Source: Eulemur rufifrons (lineage: Eukaryota > Chordata > Mammalia > Primates > Lemuridae). From it: DNA of 64,000 bases. The notes below the pieces were generated by a model. It was not told the origin of the DNA, did no database searches, and saw only the letters and a program-made list of their open reading frames with translations. A program made the position numbers and the translations under genes. This document shows positions 1 to 10,979 of the stretch, in pieces; the first letter of the stretch is position 1, and each line of letters opens with the position of its first letter. Location: assembly GCF_041146395.1 (NCBI RefSeq), contig NC_090996.1, positions 28,668,738-28,732,737 on the forward strand. The letters are read 5' to 3'.

Positions 1-46
1 GGGTGGGGAGGGGCCAGGCCGGCTTCTCACCTCAGCTGCTGTGTCA

Positions 47-506
47 GGCAGGATTCTTCAGAGACACGGAACCAACAGGACGTAGACAGATAGAGGGACA
101 GAGGCTTATTATGGGAATTGGCCAAGAAGTCCTACGATCTGCTGTCTGCACCCTGGAACACCAGGAAAGCCGCAGTGTCGCTTCAGTCCCCGCCTGGAGG
201 CCTGAGAAACAGGAGCAGGGATGTCTGAGTGCAGGAGAAGACGCATGTTCCGGATCACACAGAGGGAACAAGTTTGCCCTCCTCCCCCTCCTCCTCCCCC
301 TCCCCCCTCCTCCTCCCCCGTGTTCCATTCAGGCCCTCCGTGGGGTGAGTGGTGGCCGCCCACACTGGGGAGGGTGATGTGCTCTACTCAGGCCCCTGAT
401 TCAGATGCCAGAAACACCCTCGCAGTCACACTTGGAAACAATGGTTTACCAGCTACCTGGGCATCCCTTAGCCCAGTCAAGCTGACACATGAAATGAACC
501 ATCACA
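47..506 (-). mobile_element. MLT2-type LTR (ERVL), solo, minus orientation
   Basis: The left end (gattcttcagagacacggaa, then a cagatagaggg stretch and attggcc) matches the 3' part of an MLT2 LTR in reverse. The right end (agctgacacatgaaatgaac, then atcaca) matches its start in reverse. The middle contains the expected gggtgatgtgctctactcag stretch. It is an old solo LTR with no internal retroviral sequence. Confidence 0.75.
277..319 (+). repeat. Pure pyrimidine (C/T) tract inside the MLT2 LTR
   Basis: These 43 consecutive C/T bases are built from cct and ccct units. The tract looks like an expansion of a short C/T stretch native to the LTR. It can form mirror-repeat or triplex structures. Confidence 0.85.
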
Positions 507-514
507 GCTGCCCT

Positions 515-645
515 TTAGCATCACTTGGGGACTTTAGAAAATTCCAGGGCTCGGCCACACCCCACAGACGCTGGCTCCGTGTATCTGAGGGTGCCTGGGC
601 AGCAGGTGCTTTTTGAAGCCCCTCTGTGATTTCAGCTGGGCTGCC
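515..645. mobile_element. MER5-like hAT DNA transposon remnant
   Basis: The stretch ttagcatcacttggggact, then attccagggctcggccacac and a later tttttgaagc, follows the layout of MER5-type non-autonomous hAT elements. Termini are eroded and the assignment is tentative. Confidence 0.45.
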
Positions 646-699
646 AGTGAGACCCCCACGCCCACCCCCCTGGCTGAGCGCTTGCTTTACCTGCCCCAG

Positions 700-835
700 T
701 TCATCTACGCAAGCAAGGACGCTGACAGGGAGGTTCCCGTTTTACAGATGAGGAAACGAGGCTGGTGAGGTTTTCACCACGTGCTCAAGGCCACCAGGAT
801 TGGGAACGTCAGTGCAGGCACCCGAACCCCATCAG
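700..835 (-). mobile_element. MIR SINE remnant, minus
   Basis: It contains ttttacagatgaggaaac, then a diverged ggtgag and gtgctcaaggccacc, and later acccgaacccc. This is the reverse complement of the MIR core and tRNA-derived box B region. Confidence 0.6.
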
Positions 836-1481
836 CTGGCTGCGAAGCCTGCTCTGCCATCCACTCTGTCCTGCACGAGGTTTCGTTGGATGCTGAGACA
901 CCAGATGCAGCTCAGACACCTGGGGAGGCTCAAGGGACGCAGAATTTCCGGTGGCAAAGGAAAGCCCTCCAACAGTCCTGCCCTTGTGAACAGATATGGC
1001 GGGGCTAAAGGTCAGGGCCATGGGCGTGGAGACGCGCGTGGAACCTGCGCTGTGGGAGTTTGGGACCAAATCCAAGGAGTCCACTCACCCATCCGACAGA
1101 CATGCACGGAGAGCCCCATCCGGCCCTGGGAGACTGGGCCAAATCAGACCCAATCACTGCTGGTGGCTGAGTCTGTTGGAGAAGGAGGACTGAAAAAAAA
1201 ATCGCACAGTTCACAACACACCATGACCTGTGACCTGCGTGTGCCATGGCAGCATCTCCCCTCTGGCAGTCTCGAGATGACTTTCAGGGGTACAAGGACA
1301 CAGACCTAACCTTGTCCCAGAGCGAGCTGGCTCATTTCTCTCAGTCCTTCCGACCTTCTGATCCCATTAGACAAAATCTTGGTTAGGTGCTAACGGGTCT
1401 TCCTTTAACAGAGAGGGGGCAGGCCTGGGCCCAGAGTCTGTGGCAGGTAACGGGACCTGGGCTAAAACTTAGTTTTATTTA

Positions 1482-1637
1482 GTGGGGTGTCGTGGCGCAC
1501 GCCTGTAGCCCCACTTGGGAGGCTGAGGCAGGAGGATGGCTTGAGCTCAGGAGTTTGAGGTTGCAGTGAGCTATGACGATGCCACTGCACTCTAGCTTAG
1601 GCGACAGAGCGAGACCCTGTCTCAAAAAAAAAAAAAA
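1482..1637 (+). mobile_element. Single Alu arm (right-arm type) with A tail
   Basis: About 140 bp match an Alu right arm (gcgcacgcctgtag, gaggctgaggcaggagga, gacagagcgagaccctgtct). A 15-base A run and an A/G-rich tail follow. No left arm precedes it, so it is either a monomer or a 5'-truncated dimer. Confidence 0.85.
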
Positions 1638-1711
1638 AGGAAAAGAAAGGAAGAAAAGTGATATGGATTTGCTTTTAATGCATTTGTTTTTATGGTATCT
1701 TTAATTTCTGG

Positions 1712-2165
1712 CACGCATAATGGGTTGAATGGTGATTTCCCCCTAAAAAGATATGTCCATGTCCTAAGCCCTGGGACCTGGGAATGTGACCTGATTTGGA
1801 AATAGGGTCTTTGCAGGTGTAACGAAGGGTCCTGAGATAGGATCCCCCTTGACCAGGGTGGGCCCTAACTCTCGTGGCTGGTGTCCCTACGAGAGAAAGA
1901 GAGGCCGGTGTGACACAGAGACAGGAGAAGAGCACGTGGACGGAGGCAGAGGCCGGCGTGGGTGCTCCCAGGTGCGGGAGGCCGGGAGCTGCCAGCACCA
2001 CCCGCAGCTGGGAGGGGCAGGAGCTGACCCTCCCCAGCCCTAGGGGGACCCGCCCTGCTGGCCCTTGATTTTTGGGATGGATGGATCACGACCCCTTGAT
2101 TTTGGACTTGCGGCCTCCAGAGCTATGAAAGAGTAAATATCTGTTGTTTTAAGCTGCTCTGGTTT
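1712..2165 (+). mobile_element. MLT1 LTR (ERVL-MaLR), plus
   Basis: Diagnostic MLT1 phrases are present in order: ataatgggttgaatggtg, aaaaagatatgtcca, tgtgacctgatttggaaat, gggtctttgcaggtgtaa, gggtgggcccta, and ggcctccagagctatgaa with atctgttgttttaagc. The centre is CpG-rich and diverged. Confidence 0.85.
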
Positions 2166-2289
2166 TCTCTCTCCAGAGTAGACTTCCTCTCGAATACACT
2201 GAATTTTAACGGGCAGGTCAAGAGTCAGGGAAGTGACAGTCGGGGAGTGAGGCATGTATGTCTGGGCACACACTGCTCTCAGGGGAAGC

Positions 2290-2700
2290 CAGGCCGGGCT
2301 GGGTGGCCGTGGCGTGGGGAAGAGAGACCCACAGCAGGCTGGGTGTGGACCGGGTGAGCATGCGGTGGCCGGTTCCCGGCGGGCGGTGCTGCCGTGGGCC
2401 GGGCGGTGGGTGCGCGGGCAGAGAAGGGGCTGCGGCCCCGTGGCCTGCGGAGGACAGAGGAGCTGCCCATTGGCCACCCTCGAGTGCGTGCCCGGAAGCC
2501 CGCGTGCCCGGTTTGGTGATTCAGAACAGACTCAGTTTAGAGAAAAGCACTTTAGACGCCGAGGGTTTTTTCCCTCCTCCCTGAAGAGTCGCAGAGAAGC
2601 AGGAGAGGAGGGGAAGGGGACTTCCAGCCGCCGCTGGCCGGGAACTGGTCTTCCCCTTGAGTGCCGGCCTAGGTCACCAGCAGGCAGGGAGCCGCCACCT
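2290..2700. promoter_or_regulatory. CpG-dense patch
   Basis: By hand count, bases 2341-2520 contain about 19 CpG in 180 bases, close to random expectation for this GC content and far above bulk primate DNA. No first exon or promoter motif is recognisable. It is a small CpG-island candidate beyond the 3' end of CLEC16A. Confidence 0.4.
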
Positions 2701-2954
2701 GCCCTCACAGGCCCCTTCCTCCAGGCCTCGGCTCGTGGTTCCCCAGTGGGACCCTCAGTAGGCCCCGCGGAACCACTGACAGTGGTCACTCCTAGCCGCT
2801 GCGGGGAGAGGGGACACAAACACGCTCTGGAAGAACAGAGACCTGGTTCCGAGCTGACCTGGGGTGCAGGTGCAGCTGGCCCGGGCCCCCCCCAGCCCCG
2901 CCCGCAGGCCCCCTGCCCCGACCCTGTGCTACCCGGTGACCACCTCGGGGACAG

Positions 2955-3030
2955 GTGCCGGCTGTGCTGTCCTCACGTTACAGAGGAGCAAACCGAGTTC
3001 AGCGAGGGGACTCAGCCAAGGTGGCTCTAG
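2955..3030 (-). mobile_element. MIR/L2-type remnant, minus
   Basis: The stretch gttacagaggagcaaacc, then actcagccaagg resembles the reverse complement of the MIR core region. It is short and diverged. Confidence 0.4.
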
Positions 3031-4469
3031 ACTCTGCCCCTGAAGAAAAGAGGAAAAGCCACTTCCACTGGGCACCTGCCGTGAGCCCGGGGCCATGCAA
3101 CAGGACCCTCAGCCAGAATGGCCTCAGGTCTGACTGGCTAGGCCTGGGGTGGGGCGTGTTCCAGAGGATTCCAAGACCCCTTCACACCTGTTTTGCTTCC
3201 AGCCTCCTGCCAACAGCGCCAGGACGCTCGGGCCAGCAATCCGGGTTTCAGACGAGCACGAGGCAGAGTGCAGGCAGGCCCGGCTTCACGCGGGCTCCAC
3301 GGGAAGGTGCTGAGCCCCTGGGCCTCAGTGTCCTCATCTGTGCGAAGGAGATGCCGCCCCACCCACCCCTCCTTCCCTGCACCTGTTTCCCCACCCCCAG
3401 GCCTGGCCCGTGGACACCTGGGACGGGGAGGGAGGTGGCTGAGCCCACAGCAGCTGCTGTCCCCTGGACCTGTCCACCTGAGGCCATCTTCCACCTCCTC
3501 CCTGGGCATCCTTCCAGCAAGTTCCTTCCTTCAGACTGCAGTGGAGATGTGTGAATGCCATGTGCCCACGAAGCAGGGCGGCTGTGGGGATGAGGGGGGC
3601 TGCAGGCCAGGCCCTGGTCCAGCGTCCAGCACCCAGTGGACGTGGCCTGCAGTCACCAGGCCACGGTGCACAGCGGGATCCAGCCTGGCCCAAGGGGCCC
3701 CAGAGCCTTCGCAGGCCCCGGTCCTCTGGTCAGACGTCCAAGGAACGGATCTGAGATGAACCCGGGCTGGTGGGGAGGTGGCCCTGCGGCCGCCAGTGTG
3801 AGGCTGGGGCGGGGGGACGGGGCTCCCCCCGGCCCTGGCATGCAGGGGCGCCCTGTTTGTTCTTTACACTCAACTCGGGTTTGCTTCAAGGCCCAGAAGT
3901 TCCCGGCTGTTTCTGGGCTGGGCTGAAGCTGGAGCGTCAGAAGCGTTTGAGAACCTGTGGTCCGGCTTCCAGAGCTTTCCTGGGCTCAGGCTGGCGCATG
4001 CTGGCATGTTTCCGAGTTCTGCCTGCCCTCCCACTCCACCTCACTCTGCCCCCCTCTGCCCAGTAACAGCACAGCCACTCCCTGAGCTTGTCCTGAGACG
4101 CAGGGCCGCGACTGGCCCATGCCACAGGTGCAGAGCTCGAGGCTTGGATGGGGAGCCACCTGCCCAACAGGTGAGGGGTGTAGAACACGGACAGAGCCTG
4201 GCAGGGGCGGGGGGCACCGCCGATGGGACGCGGAGGCCTCACACCCAGCCTTGGAGCCGTACTTGGAACCCGAGGGAGGAGAGGGGGGCAGGGCTGCGGA
4301 GGGAGGAGACCTGGGGAGCAGCGAGGGGCTCCAGCCACCATTCCCCACTCCCCGCGGCTGTGACAGGCCGAGGGGTCCGGCTGCTGAGAAGCTTCCCCTT
4401 TGCCGGGCCACAGCCTCCGGCCACGGCGCACAAGAGCAGCACGCGGCATTCCCGGTAACGTTTTTCTCT

Positions 4470-4475
4470 TTTATT
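4470..4475 (-). terminator. CLEC16A: Main CLEC16A poly(A) signal AATAAA
   Basis: The plus strand reads tttatt, giving AATAAA in the transcript. On the minus strand it is followed by ctcttgtgcg at about 4429-4438, a possible GU-rich downstream element. Cleavage is expected at roughly 4445-4460. Confidence 0.75.
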
Positions 4476-4725
4476 GCCAAGTTCAAATTTACAAGGAAGT
4501 TCCAGTTTTCATTTCCACCCTTGTGTTCGGTATCCACGCAGCATGAGTCACGCTGGCGAAAGCAGGTACTTCCCTAGCACGGTCCCGAGGCTCAGAAGCA
4601 TCGACCTCTCCTAACCCCGGCTCCTCCCCCTCCCCGGGACAAAACTTTACATACTTAGCTCAAAGGAACATAAGGAGCCATACGGTTTATGCCCACATCA
4701 ACATGACTACATTAAATGTTCCATA

Positions 4726-4731
4726 TTTATT
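4726..4731 (-). terminator. CLEC16A: Alternative upstream poly(A) signal AATAAA
   Basis: A second canonical AATAAA on the gene strand lies about 255 bases upstream of the distal one. It would give a slightly shorter 3' UTR. No strong GU-rich element is obvious after it. Confidence 0.4.
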
Positions 4732-6749
4732 GCGTCTAGACAGGATCAAAGTCAGTTCACCCCGTGCCTTTTTTTAAGAACAGTGCATCTCAGAGGGGCC
4801 CAGCGCGTGTCTCCTCACTCCGCCCCTGGGTTACTTGTGGACGCCAGTGTTTGGGTTGCGGGAGGCTGCCTGCTGCGCACGCCTCCAAACTGGAAAGGGC
4901 GTGCAGGTCTCCACGACAACTTTCAAAGCCAAGGTTTGGGGGTCCATGTGGCCAACCCGACACGCACACCCAGTGGGCCAGTGGTGGCCTTGGGGTGGGG
5001 GCAGGGTCCGGGCTGTAAGTGCTCTGCAGGGACTCAGAGGCGGTGGGCCGGAGGGTCTGCGGAGGCTCACCCCAGACATCTGTGGCCACGCCCCTGCTCT
5101 AGCGCCGGCCGCCCTGTGCCAGAGACCCAGTGTGCCCTGTCTGAGGGGGCCTGTCTGGGAGCCCCCCGGTTGTTAGGTTTGCGGGGTACTCCTGAAAATA
5201 ACAGCGGTGCTCACTGCCACCAAGACGACCAAGACCTGGGCGAGGTGGGGCCCTTTAGAGCCAAAAAGGCTGGCTGCCTCCTGTAGGCTCCCAGACCTGC
5301 TGGCATAGGGTGTCCCCTCCTCACCAGAGTGTCAGGGAGGCCTGGGAAAGGGAACCCCCAGCCTGCACGTCTGTGGTGTCCCAGGGCAGGTGCCAGCCCC
5401 CAGCGGAAGGAGGGTCCTGGGAATGGCCTTGCAAGCCCTTCTGAGGGACAGGCCTGTCTTTGGCCAGGGCACAGTCCTTCCGGGGTGCTGTCCGCCCCCT
5501 GCCCGAGACCTCTCTCCTTTCGTGCTCGGAGTAACAAGGCGAGCCGGAGCCCCGGCATTCCCGACGGCAGGCTGCGGTCCACGTGGGCCTGGGCCCCCCG
5601 CGTGGTGTGGTCCGTGAGCTGCGGTCGCGCCGCTGGGTGGGGCAGTCACTCGCCTTCTCTCATTTCTGCCCAAAGACAGAGTCAGCTCAAAACCAGAAGT
5701 GCGTGGTGGCTCGGGGCGAGCCAGCCCAGAACAGGCTCCGCCCTCCAGCACAACAGTGACAGATCCTGACGCGGTCCTTTCTCCCCAGACCCTCTGTCCT
5801 TCTCCGCCCCGTCCTTCCCAGGGGCTCTGCCGATGGCCACGGCTGGTCCTTCCTTGGAATCTCTGCCCGCACGGCTCCTTGCGGAGCTGGGTTTTTTCTC
5901 TCTTGAAGCAAAGGTCCCTGTGCCTGTGAGTGTGCCAGCTGGTGGGCACCGATACCCAGAGGGCTTCTGAGGACTGGGCAGACCTGTCCCAGGGGCACCG
6001 CTGCTCTCCTTGGTGGCCCACTGTGTTTCCTTCATGAGGCTGAACACTGACCTTGGCAGGCCCTGCCGGGACAGCTGGTTTGGCAGAGGCGGTAAGGGCC
6101 GCGTTCCTCTCATAGGTCGATGGTGAGATCTCAGGGTACCTCCTGGGGCCACCCTAACGCCAGGCTCCAGTGGACACTGGCACCCCGGGTACTGACACTC
6201 CTCCTGGACACATCTGCGGGCGTGCTGGGAGGACAGCTGTGGAAGGTCTTGCCACTGACTGGAGAGGCAGGGGCCGCTCAGCTGCGTCCGGCGGCCAGGC
6301 GGAAAGGAGCACCTTGGGCGTCAGGTACACCTGTGTCCCGGCCCGTCCACACCCAGCCCGAGCGGAGACGGGCACCGCGGGGCAGACGCAGAGCTCTGGG
6401 TGGCAGCTGGCTCCGGGTGGCTCAGACGCCCACACGCAGTAGGGCAGAGGGTGGCTTTCTTTAACTTCCATCACGCCACTGGGTCTGGAGTCTTCGCGGC
6501 CCCACATGGTCCTTTCTTAGACAAACAGAGACGCCAACACTGAAGACGATGCTGGAGACCATCCGTGTTTGGTTTGAGGACAGAGAGGGGAGCACGCATC
6601 CCGAGTGGAGAGCCGGCTGCGTCCTCCCCTTCTGCGGGGACGTCCCCGGCAGGTGACACGGGCCTCTTGGCTGCTACAGGAGAGAAACTTTTGGCCCTCT
6701 CAGCTGTGTACCTGAGAATACATGTGTCTCCCTTAGTTTTGTTTAAAAA

Positions 6750-7060
6750 ATAATCTAGACTTTCCAGGAAGGTACTTTATCATTCCACAGGCTCGCAGAG
6801 TTGCTGAGTAACAGAGAAATAAGAATCACTTAAATAAATGGAGACAGCCACACTGAGAACCCTAGAAGAAAACATTGGGAAGGTCAAGAGAAAGTGAAAA
6901 TGAAAATGAACTCTTAACAGTATTATTAAACTTTTAACATGACATCAACACTTAGCGTTGAGGATGTTTTTGGACTCTTTGTTTAAATAGATGCTTTTAA
7001 AAGAAATGCTTTACATCTGCTGCCAAAAGCGGAAATAAATAGCCAAAGGAAATGGATCAT
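6750..7060 (-). promoter_or_regulatory. CLEC16A: AT-rich island with AUUUA motifs in the 3' UTR
   Basis: This 300-bp AT-rich block interrupts a GC-rich UTR. In transcript sense it carries ATTTATTTA (two overlapping AUUUA, complement of 6831-6839). Further AUUUA pentamers fall at 6984-6988 and 7036-7040. Such motifs can bind AU-rich-element proteins. Being repeat-free and distinct in composition, it is a candidate conserved stability element. Confidence 0.4.
6890..6910 (+). promoter_or_regulatory. Tandem GAAANN motif, IRF/ISRE-like
   Basis: The plus strand reads gaaagtgaaaatgaaaatg, which is three consecutive GAAANN hexamers plus the start of a fourth. As DNA this matches the spacing of interferon-regulatory-factor sites. 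In the CLEC16A transcript it reads as a pyrimidine-rich stretch. Function is untested. Confidence 0.35.
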
Positions 7061-7454
7061 CTAAGTTCAATTTTCTACAAATTTCTCCCTAAAGTGACCT
7101 GGTCCGATTCGTCGGTGCACGCTGGGGATGGTGACAGAGGGGTGGTCTGAAGGGAGAGGCGCCAGTGGGTCCTGCCACCCAGGCTCAGAGACAAGGAGCT
7201 CACCGTCCTCCCTGCGGCGGTCACTGCCGTCATCTGCACTCGCTGGGGTGTCTCCACCAGCCCCAGCCTGTTCCCGAAGAGGCGCTCAGTGAAGGAAGAT
7301 TCAAACGGGGCCCCGTCTCCCTCCAACTCGAGGGGCGCAGGGCCAGGTGGCTGAGATGGCTGCTGGGGGCCGCTCCCGATGTGTCTCGCCAGGCAGCTGC
7401 GCTGGGGTCCCTGCCCGCGGGGCCGAACACACAAAGGGAGGCCCCGGCGTCAAC

Positions 7455-7810
7455 TCAGTGCCCGGTGGGGCCTGCAGGCTCTGCACACGCGGTGTCTTCG
7501 CCCAGGGGCTCTGTGCACACTGGGGGTGGCGTGGGTGGCGGGGGGATGCTGGTGAGGGTGCGGAGGCTGTGGGGGTCGACGGGGGGGACGAGGGTCAGTG
7601 ACTCGACGCTTAGTGTGTCGGCAGTGTCCTCGCAGAGCAGGGAGAGGGTGGGCTGCGGGGCGGGGACCAGGCTCGGGGACAGGCTGGCTGTCTCCAGGGC
7701 TGCGCCCCTGGCCACAGTCTTGCTGGGCTTGGAGTCTGCTTCTGTTTCGTTGACGATCACCAACTGGTCAGGAAGGTGAGGCTGAGGTTGTTCTGGAATC
7801 GTGGGGGCAT
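7455..7810 (-). CDS. CLEC16A: CLEC16A terminal coding exon (human exon 24 equivalent) with stop codon
   Basis: The acceptor is a pyrimidine tract ending in caacccag (AG complement of 7811-7812). The coding part is 356 nt and ends at TGA (7455-7457). It opens by completing Asp, then APTIPEQPQPHLPDQLVIVN, a well-conserved block. SLLCEDTADTLSVESLTLVP and PVDPHSLRTL follow. The final 30 or so residues (a proline run near IPPPPTPPP, then CTEPLGED and ACAEP) fit human CLEC16A less well as I remember it. The last residues, GPTGH, differ. The exon is acidic, Ser/Pro-rich and likely disordered. No frameshift is seen, and the reading frame is open up to the acceptor. Confidence 0.95.
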
Positions 7811-9097
7811 CTGGGTTGGGGGAGAAAAAACAGAAGTACCTTGAGCCCTGGAGCTACTCTGCTCAAGCCGCACCCGCTGCTCCCTCCTGCCCCAAGGCCC
7901 AGGGCAAGCTAGGTGGGAGATGGCTGGCTGGGGGTGGGGGCACAGGGTGGCTCCACTGACTCCTTTTGGGGACACAGAGTTGCTAAATCCAGTCTTAGTA
8001 GGCCTGGGAAAAATGTGTCAGGGCCCAAGGTTACCCCGACTTACGACGCCAGGGAAAAATCGGGGCCTGCGCAAAATCACCGTGTGGATTACGAAGCGCA
8101 GCTCCTGGGTGCAGAGACCTGGCCCAGGCAGGCTTACGTGTGGGCGGATCTTGGACTATCTGCCTGATGACAAGTCCTTGGGCCTGGGTGTGCCCAAGTA
8201 CTCAGGTGCTTATAACTTCAGGCCATTTCCACAGTCTACATTCGGTGACTTTTACCCAAGGGGAACTCATTGCAATACTTAAAAACAAAAAACAACAACA
8301 AAAAAAAGGAATTTTCAAACCAAAACAAAACCTCAGCTGCGATTCATCCTGATGCATCCCTTGCTGTAAGCACGGAGTTAGGACCCGCCGAGGGGCGTGA
8401 CCGCTCCGGCCACTGCTACGCTGATCCAGGGGCCAGGGGGAGAAACCAGGTCAGGAGGAAGGCAGGTGAGGTTCCACCCGATGCAGTTATTTTTAGAGTG
8501 GCAATTTCTTTTCTTGGTGCTTCTCAAAATCCTACAACCAGATGATGGCCTATTTGCTTTCCAATGACACGTCTGCCTGGACAGAAACACCAGATGCACC
8601 TGGAGTTCACTGTGCAAAACGTCCTCCAGGACTTCAGACGCCAGTCATTGAAAAGCACGGGGCGGCGGCATGCGGCACGCTTGGAAAGCCAACTCCTGTC
8701 CGTGCCGGTCAGGGCTCCACCAGCCCGGGCAGAAGGCGCCGGCCGCGCTGTGCGGAGCGACCAGTTTTAGGGCGCCCTGCGTCCCAGGGAGGATGGCAGG
8801 CTTGTTCTGTTGGGTGTGCTTCCACTTATTTATTTATTTTCCTCTTTTAGATTAGGCCGAAATAAAACAGAACAGCAAACTGAACACAGAGTCAAAGAAT
8901 GGAAAACTGAAGCGCAAAATAAAAGCAAACAGCACACAGAATGGGATGCAGGGCGGGAGGAGGGCCCCCGCCGGGGAGGGAGGGCACGAGCAACGGACAG
9001 ACTCTCCCGGAGGACACTCGGCACTTCTCCCCACGGGACTCTGGGTAAAACGAGCTCTAAAGGTCCCAGCTAACTTCTTCCTGGGGCTTTTTTGAAG

Positions 9098-9122
9098 ACA
9101 GAGAGAGAGGGAGAGAGAGAAA
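9098..9122 (+). repeat. GA-rich microsatellite
   Basis: An imperfect (GA)n run interrupted by single G insertions. Confidence 0.8.
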
Positions 9123-10979
9123 GTTCCAGAGGCAACCACTGCACGCTGCATGGGCTGCTGGGCTGTCCTCACTGTGGGAGGGGGCGAAGGCGCCCGTAGA
9201 CACCAGTGGAAAAAGTGATTTGAGGTGTGATCTGAGCCCAGAAGTGCTGAGCAAACATTACATACGAATTCTGGTTTCTCTGAATTTCAACTCATTTGCT
9301 CCATTCAATGAGGACGCTTGGTGGCACTGGGCTGGTGTCAGCCCAGGCTTGCGGCCCGAGCTGGTTAGAGCCGTGGTTCTCTGACAGGCTCACCTGCCCA
9401 GGCGGGTGGGCGGGAGCGTCCCTGCGGGCTCACACACAGGTGGGTCCACATGTCAGTTTAGCTGCTCGGGAGGGGCTCAGAAATGACTAAGTCCCCAGTG
9501 GCACTGTCCGGCCATCTGGGGACAGGGAGGCAAAGCGTTTCCTGCACGTTTTCTCAGCTGTGCTACGGAAGCTTCCCGCCTTGCTCAAGCGTGCATTTGC
9601 ATGCGGATAGTCAAAGAGGCTGGCACGCCTCACCCTGCTCCCTGACGGGGTTTTTGGGGATGAGGATATTCAAGGGTGTGGAGAAGCCGTAGTCAAATAT
9701 ATTAAAAGGAGCAAACCAACTAACAAACCAACCACACGCGCAAGACTGGTTTCCTCTTTAGGAAGAGAACCGACAATTTGTATTAAAAGGGTTGGCTTTT
9801 GCCTTAAAAGTAGCCTATTTTTTTAAAAAGGAAAAAAAGCAACCTCTCCTTAGCCACCACCTACCACATTATCTTGCTGTCACTGTGGCTGTTTCACCAA
9901 GAACTGCTTCCCGAATGGGATCTACACATTTATCCAAGCAAGGAAGAGGAAAAAAGGAGAACTGGCCAGGTTTTTACCCCGGGGGAAATTTCCCAGCGAG
10001 GAAACATTTTTGGGTCGAGGGCTGAGCGGCAAAGGTCACTGGGGAACCTTTGGCTGGGCCTGCTGGTGGCTTTCAGCTCTAGAGTCACAAGCTGGGACCA
10101 GGCCCAGGAAACGAGGGATTCGGAGAAAAGTCTGACTTCCTGGCCATGGGCCGGGGAGACAGACCTGAGGCCAGAGTGGGACACCTGGGACGGCCATGTT
10201 TCCGTGAGCGGTGGACGGGCCTCCCCGTGGCCCTGGCCTGCCAGGACACCGAGTCCGGGGCCCCCACGTGCCTGGCCGGCACCTCAGACCCTCATCTGCA
10301 GCTTTGGGGCTGGTCCTCCACGGACCCTTGTCAAGTGAGTGAGAGTTTCCAGTAAAAACCTGGGTTTGCTGTGCTGGGCCAGGAAAGGCAGGGCTGGGGG
10401 ATGGCGGGAAGAAGGGACACCCACACGGCAAGCAGAGGGGACAGCTCAGAGGAAGCAGCTTTTAAACAGAAAAGAAGGCGAAAGGCTCCCAGCTGACAAG
10501 CGCAACTGCCGATGCAGGGGGAGCGTCAGAAGCCACAGGAGAGGTGTCACGGGGAGGGGCGGGAGGGGCCCGACAGCGAGCCAGGCTGCCGGGCAGCGGT
10601 CCCGGACCAGCCTCGGCCGTGTTTGGCAGCCTGGGCGCTACGGTGTACAAGGGGGATGAGGCGTTTATAAGGGAAATGACTTTTGCCACTTAACTTTGAG
10701 TGAAGCTGGGAGAAAAAGGAAAAGAAAAAAAGAAACTGGGTGACTTGGTTGTTTTCACACATTCTCCATTCGCCAGCCAACTGCCGCCCGACCCCCGTGG
10801 CCTAAACTGGGGGGTCTCGGCAGGAGGACGGAGCCCCCAGGCCGCGCAGGTCTGGCGTGGAAGGACTGACCCCAGGGTCGGTCGAGGGCCGGGGCGCTGG
10901 TCTCGGATGAGATGAGGCCACAAAGGGAGCAGGCAGGGCGGCTGGGGGGAAACTGAGGACACGCCAACTTGGCGCACAG

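Larger units (their letters stand above)
1..4440. other. Intergenic region downstream of CLEC16A
   Basis: This GC-rich sequence lies beyond the CLEC16A poly(A) site. It holds an MLT2 LTR, a MER5-like piece, MIR remnants, an Alu arm, an MLT1 LTR and a CpG-dense patch at about 2290-2700. The remaining unique stretches (about 840-1480 and 3040-4440) show open frames only because of high GC. None has a recognisable protein match or splice context. In human the next genes downstream are RMI2 and SOCS1, tens of kilobases away; neither is in the window. Confidence 0.75.
4450..7454 (-). other. CLEC16A: CLEC16A 3' UTR
   Basis: About 3.0 kb lies between the TGA and the canonical AATAAA at 4470-4475. 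I infer that it is the 3' UTR because no other AATAAA occurs on this strand except one at 4726-4731. The length also fits what I recall of the human transcript. The UTR is mostly GC- and CpG-rich (for example 5520-5640 and 6330-6430). It holds an AT-rich island at about 6750-7060 with AUUUA motifs and a GAAANN repeat. The last 320 bases are also AT-rich. No interspersed repeat is obvious. The exact cleavage site is not visible. Confidence 0.8.

Noticed and set aside
2254..3030. Long plus-strand open frame of 258 codons downstream of CLEC16A
   Set aside because: GC-rich, low-complexity Gly/Arg/Pro composition, no recognisable domain, and it overlaps a CpG-dense patch. Open frames of this length are expected by chance at this GC content.
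5332..6021. Minus-strand 229-codon frame in the 3' UTR region
   Set aside because: It lies downstream of the CLEC16A stop in GC-rich UTR sequence. There is no domain and no reason for translation.
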